64,000 nt of DNA from Lepidurus packardi (taxonomy: Eukaryota; Arthropoda; Branchiopoda; Notostraca; Triopsidae): contig JAKZAN010000007.1 of assembly GCA_023053545.1 (NCBI GenBank), positions 1,736,001 through 1,800,000 of the forward strand. The letters run 5' to 3'. Position 1 is the stretch's first letter. Each line of letters starts with the position of its first letter. The notes under the pieces were generated by a model. The model was not told the origin of the DNA and made no database searches. It worked only from the letters and a program-made list of their open reading frames with translations. This document shows, in pieces, positions 14,601-27,559 of the stretch. The position numbers were made by a program, and so were the translations under genes.

Positions 14601-17600
14601 CAAAAGACTTTGGAGTTCGTCTTCCTTGCTCCCTTCTCCCATAAGAATTAATTGCTTGAGAAACAACAAAATAAAGGATCGGATGGATAAGATATCTTTT
14701 TCATCTGGCCGCGGACCGTCTACGAAGAGATAGAATAACACACTAATAAAGAACCGCTTCTCAAAACGTAGCAAGTCTTATTTTTTTGTGGATGTTGGAG
14801 CTCGCTTTAACGAGCATGCACATTTTATGTGTGGATTACAGAGGAAAACCGAAAATGAAAAGAAGCAAAAAAAAAATTATGATACTAACCTAACCCCTTG
14901 GGAGATATCCCACTGGCAGGTCGTGGGTTCGCCACCCAGTAGTAGTACTTTAACGTATGTACCGTTTGGAGGACGGTCGATACTCGACGTACTGCTGAAT
15001 AAATGTGGGTATCGTGTACGAAATCTGTAGCTAGATAGCAATAAAGACGTGTTTGGACGGCTACAGGAGCATAAATCCATAACGCCGGATTAAACAAGAT
15101 GTGATCCAGCAGCTACAACAAGAAGGACGACAAATAAAACATCCAACAATAAGTTACGTACGTCTGCTGTGGACTGTTATTAACATTTTCTTCCCGAAAA
15201 CAAGAAAAAAAAAAGAACGGCAAGGGCACACAATTACTGGCCGGTTTAGATAAACAACTTTGCCATGGAAAACCCAACAAGGGAAGATCCAAATAAACAC
15301 TTGGTGGAAGGAAAAACCACCTACTTGTTTGAGTAAAAGGTCGGTATTGGACGACTGACATGTGACCAAATACTTGGTAAGACTCAAGAAAGCAGCCAGG
15401 ACCTCTACGGTTAGATGATGTCTCGAAGCCTTCTGCAGCATATGGCTAATGACCAAAAAGCCACGGTTCTGGACCATGTGTTGTTGGATGGTGGCGGAAC
15501 TCTCGAGCAACTCGCATATGAACCCGACAAGTTTCCCACTAAAGAAAACACGGCATCATAAGCTCCTCCGAAAAACAAGAACGTACAACTGTTCTTCTTC
15601 CTTTCCTCTTTTGTTAGTTTCCAACGCTCGAGCATTGTTCTCGGCGTGAGCACCCTCCCTTTTCAGAGTTCTGGGAGGAACAAACCAACACATGCAAAAC
15701 AACATTTAACTTGGCTTTTACCAGACTGAGTAATCTCGTGTATCGTCATCTTCCTTGGCGTGAGCGGGCAAATCAAGCTGAGCAAAGAGTGGGAAGAGAA
15801 CTTGGACACCCCCGATGGAATTCAACGTGCTATGCACGGAATGAGTTACCACAGCTTGAACTTCCTGCAGACCCAAAATGGATAGATAATTTCCATTAGT
15901 TACGCAGCACACACTTTGGCGAACCAAACCCCATTTCAAATCCACCCCCCTCCCTCCGGAAAAGCTTGACGAGCATCCGTCGATGTAAAAAGGAACAAGT
16001 TCCCACTTACGTTTAGCATGAGAGCGTGAGGTGTATGTACAAAGTACGACGGACTACTCTTTGGAGCTGACTGCAAGCACAACTGACTATCCGTTGCAAC
16101 GGCGTTATACATGAAAACAACGGTGCTCGCTAATTTCCCGTCGTAAAGAACCTAAAATAGCGATGTTAATGGCGACTTCAACTTTCAATAAAAGAGACAA
16201 TAAACTCGTTTAAAATTTTCAGAAAAACTAACCCTGCGATGGTTTTCAGGCAACTGTGCAAAGCTCTCGTTATCAAAGCGAAATTGGCTCTAAAGAAAAG
16301 AAGAGAGAGAAAAAAGTAAGACTTAAAACATGTCTGAAAGCTAAGGAAATATCATTACTTTGTATCCAGGCCCGAGTCTATGCATAGCGCAAACTTGATG
16401 TGCTGTCAGAGCTTCGCTAAATAAATAAATGGCCGCCATTTGACCACAAAACACGCGATCTTGATCCAATTCGGGAGACGCGCCAATGTAGCACTTATCA
16501 TACGGCTGCCAAATACATGGAACAAAACGCGATTGTTAACGTACAAACGAAAATTGCTATCACACGTTAAAACAAACTCCAATTCAATCTAATCTCAGTA
16601 GTTTTCAATGCCTGTCTGCTTCACTTTCCGCGCAGCTGTTCACGCTGGGCATAAGAGAGGCGGGTTGCGTGTCAGCCAGCAATGCAGTACCGACTACAAA
16701 GCTTCGTTTAGTGGCATATCATTCACAACCCACTTCAGTGCATTATTAGACCCTAAAAGTTCCACTCAGAAAAAGGAAATTTGCTGAAGCAAACATAAAA
16801 CAAACAAAAAGGCGAGTATGAATGGATACTATCACCCCTGCCCCCACAAGGTGAAAAATTGAGCCCTTGCTTTCATCATTTAGGTAGATAAAGAGAAAAG
16901 ACCAAGTCGAATTGATCAGGGGCAGGTGCATCGATGGGCATTTTTTTGTTGTTGTTGTTTTTTAAATAAAGAGAAGTTTTTCCCTTGAGGGAAAGGGAAA
17001 AAGCTCTCAAAACTATATTCTCCTAACGGGTCAAATTAAAGGAAAAGGCTGTCACTTAACGTTCCTAATTACCTCCGCGGCAGAGACGGCCCAAACCATT
17101 TCCGTGCTAGATGCTAATTGGCCGTTGACAAAACACTTGATTTCGCTTTTGGTCCAACGGTTGTAGATGTAGACGATGGCAAGCATGTACCATTTGCGAG
17201 GTTGGAATTCGTATTTGACACAATGTTGGTATCCTTTTCCTCGCACTTTCATGGACGTCAAGACCAAGCAATTCCCGACAAAATGGGCCGAATAACCCAA
17301 GCCTTTGCTCGTCTTAAAGCTGCAATAACAAAGCAGAAGAAAAGCGTTGCATTGTCTGCAGTTGAAGTGTTCTGTTTGCCGCTAAGGATGGCAGCAGGCA
17401 AACAGCAATCAAAGACTGTAAATGACATACCAATATAGGTACGGCTTTTCCCGCTCAATGTTGACCGAGTTAATGGGATCTAATCGGAACCATGTTGTAA
17501 ATGTAAAGCCGTTCTCTTGGGGCCACTTGGCTAGAGGAGGCAGCACAATAGCCTACGGTTCACAGAGAACAAAAAAACAACAAAAGTCAAATCAATCTCA

Positions 17601-20600
17601 GCCTTTTCAATAACGACGGATAAAAGAGTGGAAGAGAAGAATGCTGAATAATTACCGATCCCTTTTTGCCAGGGAAACTGAAAAATACGTCCGGACCACT
17701 TCGATGGGGCATTTGGCGAAGCACGCTCAACAACTTGACCGAATGTCGAGGCTTTTAGAACAAAGTTGTAAGAAAAAATTATTAAGAATATACAGTTTTA
17801 CGTTAACACAAGAACATCTTGTTCTGGCTTACCCAGACTCCATTGCCCACTTTCATGGCTCGGAATAACATTTTCAATTCTTTGACAGTCACGCTATAGC
17901 TGGTTATCACACCCAACATTTCAATTAAGAGATCTAAAGGAAAATATAAAAAGGAACTATAATGAAACCAAGACGACAGGATTATCTTAAAAAAAAGATT
18001 ACCTGCAACAATAGGTTCAGAATGGGGTAACCTGTCCAGTACATGCTGTACCAAGCCAACTTCCGTGCAAGCTTGTAAGTTTCGGATACTTTTCCGCAAA
18101 ATGGCAATAAAAACGCTCCATATTTCCGCCTTGTAAAAAAAAAATGAATCATTCAGCTTGAATGAAACGCTCGTCTTTGGTTACGAAACCCCAATTAACT
18201 AGTTATTATTTATAAAAAGAAAGAAACAGTTGAGCATTTCCCGAAAGCCAGGGTGAGGAGGGAAAGACAAGTGACGCGTTCTAAGCTTTTCTTTGTTGAA
18301 AAACATCAATTCATAAGCACAATTCTTTTTCTTCGTGTGTGCATAAAAGATGACAAAGGAGCTCATTAGTAAGTGATTACGTCCAGCAAATGATAAGGCA
18401 AAAAGCGCAACACACACACACTGTGGAATCTCCGAATCGACTTCGAAGCAGAAGTAAGAAGATCAATTTCTATTAAGGATTCGGTTGCAACACAAAATCT
18501 CTTTTGCTCTAGTATTCTTCCTAGATGACACTTTCCCTCGCGTGAATGGCATTAATTTCAAAATATCCTCTTTTTTTGGAGAACACCTGTCACGTTCGTT
18601 AAGCCCTCTGAAATAGAATAGCGCATCAATTTCCGTTCTTCGTACTACTCTTCCTCCCAGGCCTTTCTGCAAACAACAATTCATCGAAAATTGCTCCATT
18701 CATTTTTCTCATCGATTATTGTTTAACGGAACTTGGTGAAAAACGTATACATTCCAAAGAAGTTCAAGTTTTAATACAAAAGTTTCCATACAAAGTTCAA
18801 GAGAAAATAGCCATCCTAGCGTGCCAGCTTGAGGAGACATTGCTACCCAAACGACACAAGCCAAGTGTGATGCTCTTGTGAAGTAAAAAGGTTTCTGAGC
18901 AACAACCATCCAATTGATCTTCCAATTTTCTACTTTTTTCTTCGCTCTGTTTCAAAAGCAAGTCTCTGATATCGTCTGTTTGCATCACCTTCAATTCACG
19001 TGGCCTGGTACTTTTTTCTGACCAAACTTTCCGTTGAGTAGATAATTCCTGTAACAAATTGCACAGGCAACTAAAAATACAAAAGCCACAAGAGATTCAA
19101 GAGAAAGAACGACATTGCCTGAAGCAGCTCGCGTTTATGCAAGTGTTCGTTCGATCTAGCAACACTTTCGCAAACCATAAATAAAAAAATTAAGAGCAAA
19201 GGAGCCTTTGCATATGAATTCATCAATAAAGTGTCGAGGACGCGGCTCGAAAGCTAAAAATGGGGTTCTCATTTCCTCTCTCAGATTGCTGTGTCTCCGT
19301 CAATTTGGAATTTGCCTCGCGAAAAAAAAAATCACTATCAAGGGGATGTGAGGAGCGAGGAGTAAAAGCAATAATCATATAAAGGTTCTTACCTGCAATC
19401 CAGATGGGCAATGCTCGAGCAATTCAAGCATGTGGAGAATGCAATTTCCATCTTGAACGACGAAATTCAATTCCATGTCAAATTCGCCTCCTACCAGCTG
19501 CCGGAGAGAGATAGGAATTAGTATAAAACGTCAGAAAACCGTACGCATACAAGCACACATTGACTACTAACATGACCCACGAGATCATAACGTTTAGCAA
19601 TTCCATTTCTCCTTATTGCCTAGTCCCCTAGTCTACGAGTTTCTCTTTACACTTTAAGAACGACAGTAACTCTATCATGTCTGGGTTGGACAAACAGGCA
19701 TCCCCAGTATTAAATCCTGTAGTCTTCCATGGAATACAGAAAATAGCTTCAGAACTCGAGCCTTGTTTTGCAAGTTTGGATTGATGTCAAGTGTAAACAG
19801 GATAATACCCAAGTATTTAACTGCTATATTAACTACTATATGCAACTTGTGGTTAGGCGTGCCTAACCACATCTCATGTTAATTTTAGTTAATTTTATTG
19901 CGTTTTATGTATTGGGTACAGTGTTAGTATAATCTTTTTTTTTCGGGATAATATAAAGCTTTCTCAAATAGCATATTGAACTACTATATGCAACTTCAAT
20001 ATGCTATTTGAGAAAGCTTTATATTTTCCCGAAAAAAAAAAAGACTATACTAACACTACCCAATACATAAAACGCAATAAAATTAACTAAAATTAACATG
20101 AGATGTGGTTAGGCACGCCTATTTTTCGCATGTAAATGCATTTGTAAAACCAATAAACACAACTAAGAACGTCGCTTCTCCCAAATAATAAACAAGTAAA
20201 GTTTTATCCTTACTCGTAACTTTTTCATAGTGCGAAACCCGTCAGCATAGTCTTTGAATTGTGGTCAAATAACTACAACTAATTTCAGCATAAAACTTTC
20301 AGCGACAAAGTAACCAAGAATCGCAAAAATTCTACTTGATCTGGAAGTTTAACTTAACTATAGAATGGTGCTATTATTATATAGCATTTGCATTTCTCTC
20401 GCGTTCATAACACAAGGAAAAGTGTGTATTAACATCAACATTCTCAAGTTTCTCATTTCTAATTCTCATTACTCAAGTTGAACCACTTTTGAATCTCTCA
20501 AAATTCCCGACTATGTGTAATACCTTTGCACATCTGAGAGCAAGGCTAACCGGCTTTCTTTCTCTCATTTGAATGCACAAGAAGCTTTGCAAAATGGTAT

Positions 20601-23600
20601 CAACTCACAGAAAACCTTTCAGACACGCATGCATCTGATATTTCAACCTAACGCTTTACGTCATTTTCTTCCCATTTTTGCGTTCTTTTAAGACCTAGCT
20701 ATACGATCGTTTCTTTCTAGCAAGCATCGGATCCATGTAAGGTGACAAGAGAATAATTTCCTCTGGGATTTACCTCTCGGCAACTGTACACTCACAAAGT
20801 TCTTCCTTTCTAAAGGAAGACACAAGCAAGGCAGAAAAACGCTGACGAGCTCCTAATACAGGCTTGAGCAGGGGGCGGAGAATGTGGTTTCCAGTCAGGT
20901 ATACTTATCCTACAAGAAGAGACGCTACGAATACCATTAACGAGATAGACTTGACAACCATGATGCTGACTAGCGTGAGGTAACCAAGTAATACAACTCT
21001 AGTCTGCACTCATACCAGTGATATCCTAGGGAACAGACAGCTTTTATTAGTGAATTGGGCTATTCAGGGACCAAGTTTGGTCTCACCGTTCTCAAATTAC
21101 GACACGAAACTGTTGCGATTATCTGAGATCTGACAGTGCAAATATCCTAGAATTAGCCGGAGTTAAAATCAAGCCATGCTGGAATTCGCCACTGACACGG
21201 TTGAACTCTCATTCACCGCATCTCTATCCAAATGGAGATCGCAAGACAGGAAGTCATTCGCAAGACGAATGAGCTGATAAGAGGCGTGACTCATGTCGGT
21301 GACACCTTGTCTTGCTAAATGACCTTTTTTTCCCTTCCACTTCTCAATCTTACTCCCTCAACCTATTCGGTAGAAAACGTTTTAATATCTTTCTTCGCAC
21401 CGCAACACAAGTTGCAATCTCCCATAGAGCTGCTCTTCTTTAATGACCTGCCCTGCTGTTTCGTCAAGAAAGAGCGGATAGAAAGGAAGCTCCCAGGTTA
21501 TATTGCAGTTTCGTTTACTTTTTTTTTTTCATTTGACTTCTTCTACCCCTCTTGACAAGCTCAAAGCCGTCATATGACCCCGGGATCTGAACCACACTAT
21601 AATAATTTATTTTAACATAATAGCCCCCTATCTTTCATCCTAATTGCACAAGCGTAAGCAAGTGGACTGCAATTTGCACGCACAAGAATAAGGAAATTAT
21701 ATTGGAACTTAAATAATTTATTTGAGGACCTTTTCTTAAGTTAATTAAGTCGTACAATAACGTTTACGAAATTTTCCAAACTAATTTGGAAATCAAGTTT
21801 TGTTGTCTCTTCTTTGTCCTATTAATTTGAGGCGGAGAATTTGCAGTAAACAGCACAACTTCCACAGCAGAAATAAAACGTTACATTAACTGCTAAAACT
21901 TGTACAAAACATTATAGTGAGCGACAATCATTAAGCATGGCACGTGCATAAATGGACACAAAAAAGTTTAAATGCCAAACCATGCTCATTGATCACCCCA
22001 TTAATTAGGTACAAGTTTTACTGCGCAGAATAAAAATTTAAGCAGGAAATAGTGACGAATGTTTTTGAATGTATATCTACAATTGTTTAAAAAAAAAAAC
22101 TTTTTTTCTCCAATTCGAGAATGCAATTCTAGAAATTCAAGATTTTTGGTTCAACTTAGGCTTCTAAGATTTTCATTGTAATTATGCCACCGTTTCCTCG
22201 AGGCTTTGATAAGATTGAATTTTCATTGTTACTGGAGCTCTCTCAAAGGGCAACAGCCAACACAATAACATTTCCGAGAGATTCCCGAGATTCATGTAAA
22301 ATTCGCTGTTATATAAATCGACAACCTCCCATTTTTTCGCCTAAGCCATTTGTAGTTATTGGCATTTTAGCATTTCAACTTCTTCACATCGAAAGTATAT
22401 GACGTAACGTTCTGAAGGCACTAAAGTTTGCACTTTGCCCTCGTTTTGGCCAGCTTAGAAAACCCAACCATTTACGTCATCTAAAACGATGCCAAATGTT
22501 GACGACAATCGCTACCACGACAAGGCTGGCGTCAAAACAACTTGGAATCAGAAAACTAGCCTTTATGACATGGTACTTTCCAATGATTTCAGGAATACTC
22601 TAGAAGAAGCCTAAGAAGTACTCTAGAAGAAGCCTAAAAACATTCATAGGTCGCATCATTATTAGGTGTATAAGAGTAATAAATCTTTAAGAACCCACAC
22701 AATTTTAGGATGAAAGCACAGCGTAAGTATCCTATTTTTTTCTAGACAACGGTATATTTTATAAGAAGTGAGAAAGTGAAATGTACCCACGACCGATTAA
22801 AAGACATGGGTACATTTCAATTTCACCACGTACCCACATTGTTAGCTTAAACTACGTACAGGCACGTACGGACAAGCATGATCTAAGAAACTGAATTGCT
22901 GATTTTTTATGTGTAAGATGCACAGTTGTTATAGCAGCTTATATCGATCTTCTCGTACTTAAAAAAAAATCACTTTTTCTTTATTCTCCTTGTGCGCTCA
23001 AATTTGTATCAGCCGTCCCGTAAACTCTGTCAACCTTATTCTTCTGCTGAAAAGTCAACTTTCATGCGGGAGTCAAAGACTCCTATGTAACTTACACAAG
23101 ATTAATCCATCTGAAAACGAATTGGTAACAGACTAGGAAAGTGGTAGGCAAAGCGAAGTTAAAAGTACCTCTCAATTATTTCTCCATTTTTTCTTTGAAT
23201 ATGTGTTCTCCCTTGAGTACATCTAGAAAACAGAAGTTTTGCTTTGAGCACAAATGAAGTTACAGAAGGAAAATAATACGTTTCGAAGGGGAGGGGAAAA
23301 TATACGACGGGAAAGGAAGTAATGTGTGTTTCTGGCGTGACAATTTCACAACTCCTGCAGATCCGTCTTATGGAAATGAAAATGTTATGCGTGGATGCCA
23401 TTTTCTTCTTGTTTCCTTTAAGCTAGACTAGACTTGATGCATTTTTAAGAAAAAAGAAAGACCTACATAGACTTGGCTCCAAAACTCCAATCTCGCAGCC
23501 TTGCGAGATTCAAAACCCCTCAAAATACATTGTCATTTACTCATGGTTTGCCTTTGCCTGCTTTCAAATATTAAAAACTGAAAAGGTTAAGTCACGATGC

Positions 23601-26600
23601 ACCGCTTGACTAAGCTTGCAAAAGAGAACTACGGAGGGGGTATTCATTCAAATCCAATTTTTTCAGCTATGGAAACATCTCAAAAGGTAAGCAAACCCAT
23701 TAAAAAACGAAAGGTGGAGGAGAAAAATGTCGTTGTCTTCGGCGAACCAAGAACGTGTCAGCCCCCAAAATGGGATAGTGAAATTTCCCTTTTTTACTGT
23801 AACCACCTGAACGGTTCAGTCTTTCGGATGCTGCAAAAGGCTATAAGAACCTCGCCGGCTTGGCGTTTGAAACGCAGAAACAGAAAGTGTCTATCATGAC
23901 GTCGTTGCTGCTGATATGGTAAGTTTCTGCACTGCCAATAACATCTCCAATTCTCCTTTGCATGATCTCTACAATCCTTTGTCCACTGGATGCTTCGGCA
24001 GAGATGGGAAACCCATCCTTCAAATCTCCAGTAATGACTATCCAGCATTCCATGTGCGTAATATCCCAACGTGAGGATTCTTACCAGCATTGCTCTGCGC
24101 AAAACAAGCGCTTGGATAATGCCTTCCATGTTCCTGCCTTGCAAATTTAACCAGAGGCAAGGTTTACATTTCCCCTGACGACCACTGGACGAAGAAGTTG
24201 ACGCCCAAAACACTGGTGGAAGTGCACACGAAGAGGCCCCGGACATTTCTTTATTAGGGAACATCCAAGTATTTTCGGCTCCAACACTTAAACTGCACGC
24301 ACGGACCATTAACCCCTCATCCATTCTACAAGACTTTGAGGGCACACGCCAAGCTTTTCTAGTTTCTCTAACGAGGTAAGGAAGCCAACCAAAAAGGGTT
24401 ACCCATCAGTTTCTTTTACGCGTCTTACGTCATCGGATATGGATTTGGAACGGTGTCAACCCCAAAATCACTAGACGCAACACGTTTGAAACATTTCACG
24501 TCACGAAACTTGTTCATAATCAAACTTGTCAGTGTAACCCACTCTGAATTTTGTTGGCAGGTTCCAGGCAATGTAAGATATTTTGTGCACCTCGTAATTT
24601 TCTCACGCGACTACTAAATCGTCTCCGTTACACTCGTTTTCACTAATTAGCATAACTCAATCAAACCTGGGTCTTTAGTAGCAGCGTTTGATCACAGAGA
24701 GAAAGAGAAACTTGTGTTCTTTTATAGTTCGGGTTTATTTGCTGTGTACACACAGTGTCCCCCCGTAGGAAACTTCTTTTTATCAAGTTAAAAAGCAGCA
24801 AGTAACCTATTCTTGAGGCTTGGTGTTCTGGAGTACGTGCGGCTGTCTAATTTGTTCTCTTGTCGGCCTATGGGTTGAATTTCGGTTTCAAGATAGAACA
24901 AGAACCATGTTCTTCCGTGTCTGATTCACTAAACTCACCTTACCAATCACTACGGGAACTCCCTGCTGAAAAACCACTACCTTTTCTTTCACAAAGAGCC
25001 TAAACAGAACGGAAATACAATTGACAAAAGCCGGGAAAAGCTTAGAATGATATATCCAGGCTTTCTGGCTGGTCTCCACTCCATATGGCTCTTGCACTAG
25101 TCGTCCCAAATCTGAAGAGCTTTCAATCAATTTGCTCGACTCGTTCACATGGAGAGACAGCCTAGCCCCGCTCCCAATTCGAAACTTGGATTTAGTTCAA
25201 CTCAGTTTGTTTGCCCTTTATGAGATGCTCTTCACATTTAGATTCCCGGTCTTGAAGGAGGGAAGGTAATAACACTTAACATGCTGCCTATATATTCCAC
25301 TGCCGTGAGGAAGCTGTGCAGTTTATATACCACGTAGAAGCTTGGCGCTTTACATACAGAAGACTAACCAATCTCACGCGAGCCGTGCTCTGAACTTACA
25401 CTCTTGTTACATTCGGAAGCAGCCTTACTCTCCGCAAGATGTGCTAGGCCGATTCCCGGTGTTGCAAGAGCGTCGGCGCCGTGCAAGAAGCTCTTTCTAT
25501 CACCCCGCGACGTCCAAGACGTCGTTCCTCGACGCGCAGAAAACAACCAACAGCTTATCGCTGACAGTCATAGCATCCTTTCTGTCCTCAAACCCATTAT
25601 TTGTCGTGTTTTGCATAAAAAATCCCAAGCTAGTGTCCCCCAGCCTGCAAATGAATCGTTACTCCAAAATAGAACTTGGTACAAGGCAAGTTGCGGTTCA
25701 AACACGAACCATGCGAATGACAGAACGGATCCGAACCTGAGATTTCTGCAAGATTCAAACCACCCCCAGCTTTTCTCTAGATGCCGCTCGGAATCCTTTG
25801 CTTTGCCTGTTACGAGGTTTCTTGGGGGGTCTGGAACTTCAGACAGCGTCAGGCAATGGCATTATTATCTATAACTTCGCCCAACTCAAGTTATGTCCCA
25901 AATTCACGCAGTGACGAAAAAATAAGATTCGAGTTTAGGCTCATGCTCCCTTCAATTTTATTGTCTCCAAGTAACGAGCCCCGACACTTTTCGTCCTACA
26001 CGATTATACATATCACCTTTCCCCTATACTTAGCTCGGCTCGAGCGCAAAAAAGCTTTCATATAGGGTTCCTTTCGATCCCTTTTCAATCTCAAGTTGGT
26101 CGTTTGCCCTATAACCCTCTCAAAAAAGCAAATATTGAATCAATATTCCAGAGTGGGTCGTCCCTAAAAAAAAAACTTGCTAATGTTTCCCTTTCTCTTT
26201 TTTTAAAACCGAAAACTCGAATGAGCGCAAATCTTCCTACCCGTGAGACTAAAAGTGCACATTAAAACAAACAAAAATTTTAAAATAGAATTTTTACATT
26301 TCTATTTTCTTTCTTTTTTTTGCTTATGCTGATCGAAGTTGAAAGATAACCAACAAGTTTTCTAACGAAACACTTATACTAACTAAGATAGCAATAAATG
26401 AACGATTTCGAAGTGTTATCAATTGGAGTTATTCTACATGCTGACTTTTTTAACATATGCTCTTTCAAATGTCATACAACTCTAGGAGGGTGGAGCATAA
26501 GGTGTAGCCTTTACTAATCCTTTCATCGAAGGGAAATAAGTTTACCTAGTGATGTAGAGTTTGCTGTTATACTAAGCTGACCACCACATGGGTCTTTTTT

Positions 26601-27559
26601 TTCTCTCGTTACGCATTCCAACCCGACAAGCCCTGTCCGGGTACCCACATCACCATATAGGAGCGGATATTGATTATTGGGATGAAACGGCTAGATATAG
26701 AGGGAAATAGAGCTAAACTATCAAAACCCACCAGCTTAAGGGTAAGGCTGCATTAGCCTTACCTTCAAACAGATTAAGTAAATCATTGGATATTATTTGG
26801 AGCCGCAGCCGACAGCCGGGATATATTGATGAACTAGTGACGAATAATAGACCTTCCTTTGCCGGCTTTTTAGTCTTACTACACAGACAGCATGGGAAGC
26901 GCAGGATCAGAAGCACGTGTGTTGAGTTCACGACTACTTCATTTATAATCTGGTCAAACAGAGGCTGTAAAAATCAGTAGGATTCTAGAAGACTCAAGTT
27001 TGCCATAACTTGGTATGGTAACAGAATTACATACCATCTGTAAGACAAGTTGGATTACTTTATATCGCATGCAACTTACGAAGAAAATAATGTGAAGGTT
27101 CTAACGAGCAGCGAAGACTGATAAGAATAAAGATATAAGCATAGGTACGCAGCTTACATTAACTTCACATTAAAGTGCCCAAACTTCCACGAGTTACACA
27201 CTGGCAGCTTTAGCACGACTGGAATTCATAAGCGAGGAGAAAATGAATCGAACCTGGTAAATAAACTATAAAAATACTATCCACTTATGCAACGCAGCCA
27301 AAGACGTCGACGTTTCACGACTACGCACGTTGCAACTCCATTACCAAAGTGCGTGTAGTAATGAAGCGCTAAAAGGGGAATATCGGTGACATTAACTTAC
27401 CAAATAAAGTACGGAATCCACTACTTCTTTATGAGAGGGCTTGCCAGCTTGGACCCAGTGCACCAAAGTTGCAAACTTGAGGCTAGTTTCCATGGATGCT
27501 TTCACTAGATTTTCTAAAGCCAAAGCATTCCAATCATTCTCGTCACTTTCTTCCGCCAT
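4532..27559 (-). CDS. Nbea: Neurobeachin (BEACH-family scaffold, rugose/NBEA orthologue), 5' part, 37 exons
   Basis: Neurobeachin is a large cytoplasmic scaffold for post-Golgi and synaptic membrane traffic; the fly orthologue rugose/DAKAP550 also anchors PKA. Coding exons in gene order: 27401-27559, 19393-19497, 18003-18129, 17833-17933, 17656-17751, 17431-17552, 17073-17319, 16359-16505, 16233-16289, 16012-16151, 15722-15864, 15325-15538, 14890-15112, 14577-14719, 14266-14456, 14051-14159, 13885-13966, 13575-13726, 13277-13441, 12325-12438, 10558-12115, 9354-9465, 8282-8435, 8021-8200, 7776-7934, 7602-7706, 7410-7548, 6657-6772, 6173-6253, 6016-6109, 5726-5959, 5535-5661, 5361-5469, 5135-5304, 4932-5079, 4746-4866, 4532-4668. 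All have GT-AG borders and compatible phases. They encode about 2,194 residues, very close to vertebrate NBEA (for example [30 protein letters not shown]). The start [10 protein letters not shown] fits the family. The C-terminal PH-BEACH-WD40 part is outside the window. One base is missing in exon 16012-16151. Confidence 0.95.
8541..9321 (+). mobile_element. Tigger/pogo-type DNA transposon relic in a neurobeachin intron
   Basis: The element has terminal inverted repeats beginning CAGTGGTGCCTCGC at both ends (8541-8554 and the reverse complement at 9308-9321), with weaker similarity extending further in. It is flanked by TA on each side (8539-8540 and 9322-9323), the target duplication expected for Tc1/mariner-pogo elements. 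Inside, an ATG at 8718 opens a fragment reading [20 protein letters not shown], typical of the CENP-B-like DNA-binding N terminus of Tigger transposases, but it soon breaks into several frames with stops (open remnant 8873-9181). It is about 780 bp, so a deleted, non-autonomous copy. It sits wholly inside the intron between exons 8282-8435 and 9354-9465. Confidence 0.85.
10558..12115 (-). CDS. Nbea: Neurobeachin central variable exon (acidic, Ser/Thr-rich)
   Basis: This single 1,558-bp exon encodes about residues 947-1465. It opens with the conserved [20 protein letters not shown] segment, then becomes a low-complexity, Glu/Asp/Ser/Thr-rich linker rich in SXXE-type sites, as expected for the poorly conserved middle of neurobeachins, where PKA-RII anchoring maps in fly DAKAP550. 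It ends KSQKKG, and joins in phase 1 to the exon at 9354-9465 ([20 protein letters not shown]). Reading past the donor only adds a short unrelated tail and a stop, which supports the splice site. An opposite-strand open frame at 11202-11858 is an artefact of this exon's skewed composition. Confidence 0.9.
12325..12438 (-). CDS. Nbea: Neurobeachin in-frame 114-bp exon, probable cassette exon
   Basis: This exon codes for 38 residues, starting [15 protein letters not shown] and ending [12 protein letters not shown], between the conserved ...LAIVHSK and [10 protein letters not shown]... segments. In vertebrate neurobeachins those two segments are directly adjacent as far as I recall, so this exon is extra. 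It is phase 0 on both sides and has a good acceptor (CTCAG) and donor (AAG/GTAAAA), so inclusion or skipping both keep the frame. Its first in-frame acceptor lies 20 bp inside a longer open stretch. Transcript data would tell whether it is alternative or constitutive. Confidence 0.65.
16359..19497 (-). CDS. Nbea: Neurobeachin exons 2-8: N-terminal helical repeat and concanavalin-A-like domain
   Basis: These exons give roughly residues 54-368. The first part ([19 protein letters not shown], then [19 protein letters not shown]) is the conserved N-terminal armadillo-like region. Exons at 17431-17552, 17073-17319 and 16359-16505 encode the concanavalin-A/LamG-like fold of BEACH proteins, with the signatures [31 protein letters not shown] and [16 protein letters not shown]. 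Splice phases are consistent throughout. The domain assignment rests on clear family similarity; the domain's ligand is not evident from the sequence. Confidence 0.93.
19854..20121. repeat. Long fold-back inverted repeat, 127-bp arms, 14-bp loop
   Basis: The arms 19854-19980 and 19995-20121 are near-perfect reverse complements with a few mismatches and small indels in the poly-T/A and adjoining stretch; the loop is 19981-19994. The outer ends carry a smaller palindrome (GTGGTTAGGC-GT-GCCTAACCAC, 19849-19870). The loop sequence AACTACTATATGCAACTT also occurs just outside the left arm at 19831-19848, suggesting a fold-back element formed by duplication and inversion. A transcript of this intron would form a very stable hairpin. 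No coding capacity is seen. Confidence 0.85.
23794..24345 (-). other. Unassigned open frame inside neurobeachin intron 1
   Basis: The minus strand is open for 183 codons and an overlapping frame (23841-24053) is open for 70 codons, starting [14 protein letters not shown]. The shorter frame has more protein-like composition than the longer one, but I recognise no domain and no convincing splice sites that would join it to neighbours. It could be a decayed retrocopy or mobile-element fragment, or chance. I would not call it a gene without transcript evidence. Confidence 0.15.

Larger units (their letters stand above)
19498..27400. other. Nbea: Neurobeachin intron 1 (7.9 kb)
   Basis: This is by far the longest intron of the gene in the window and follows the first coding exon. 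Apart from the fold-back repeat at 19854-20121 and some direct repeats (a 23-bp unit twice near 22605-22640) I see no recognisable gene. Long first introns commonly carry enhancers; nothing here identifies one specifically. Open frames at 23794-24345 (minus) and 25342-25874 (plus) are noted separately and are not convincing genes. Confidence 0.7.

Noticed and set aside
22590-22645. CRISPR-like or satellite repeat
   Set aside because: Only two direct copies of a 23-bp unit; eukaryotic context and no array.
25342-25874. Overlapping 132- and 156-codon plus-strand frames in neurobeachin intron 1
   Set aside because: Two frames open over the same DNA with no domain, splice context or signal peptide; likely chance.
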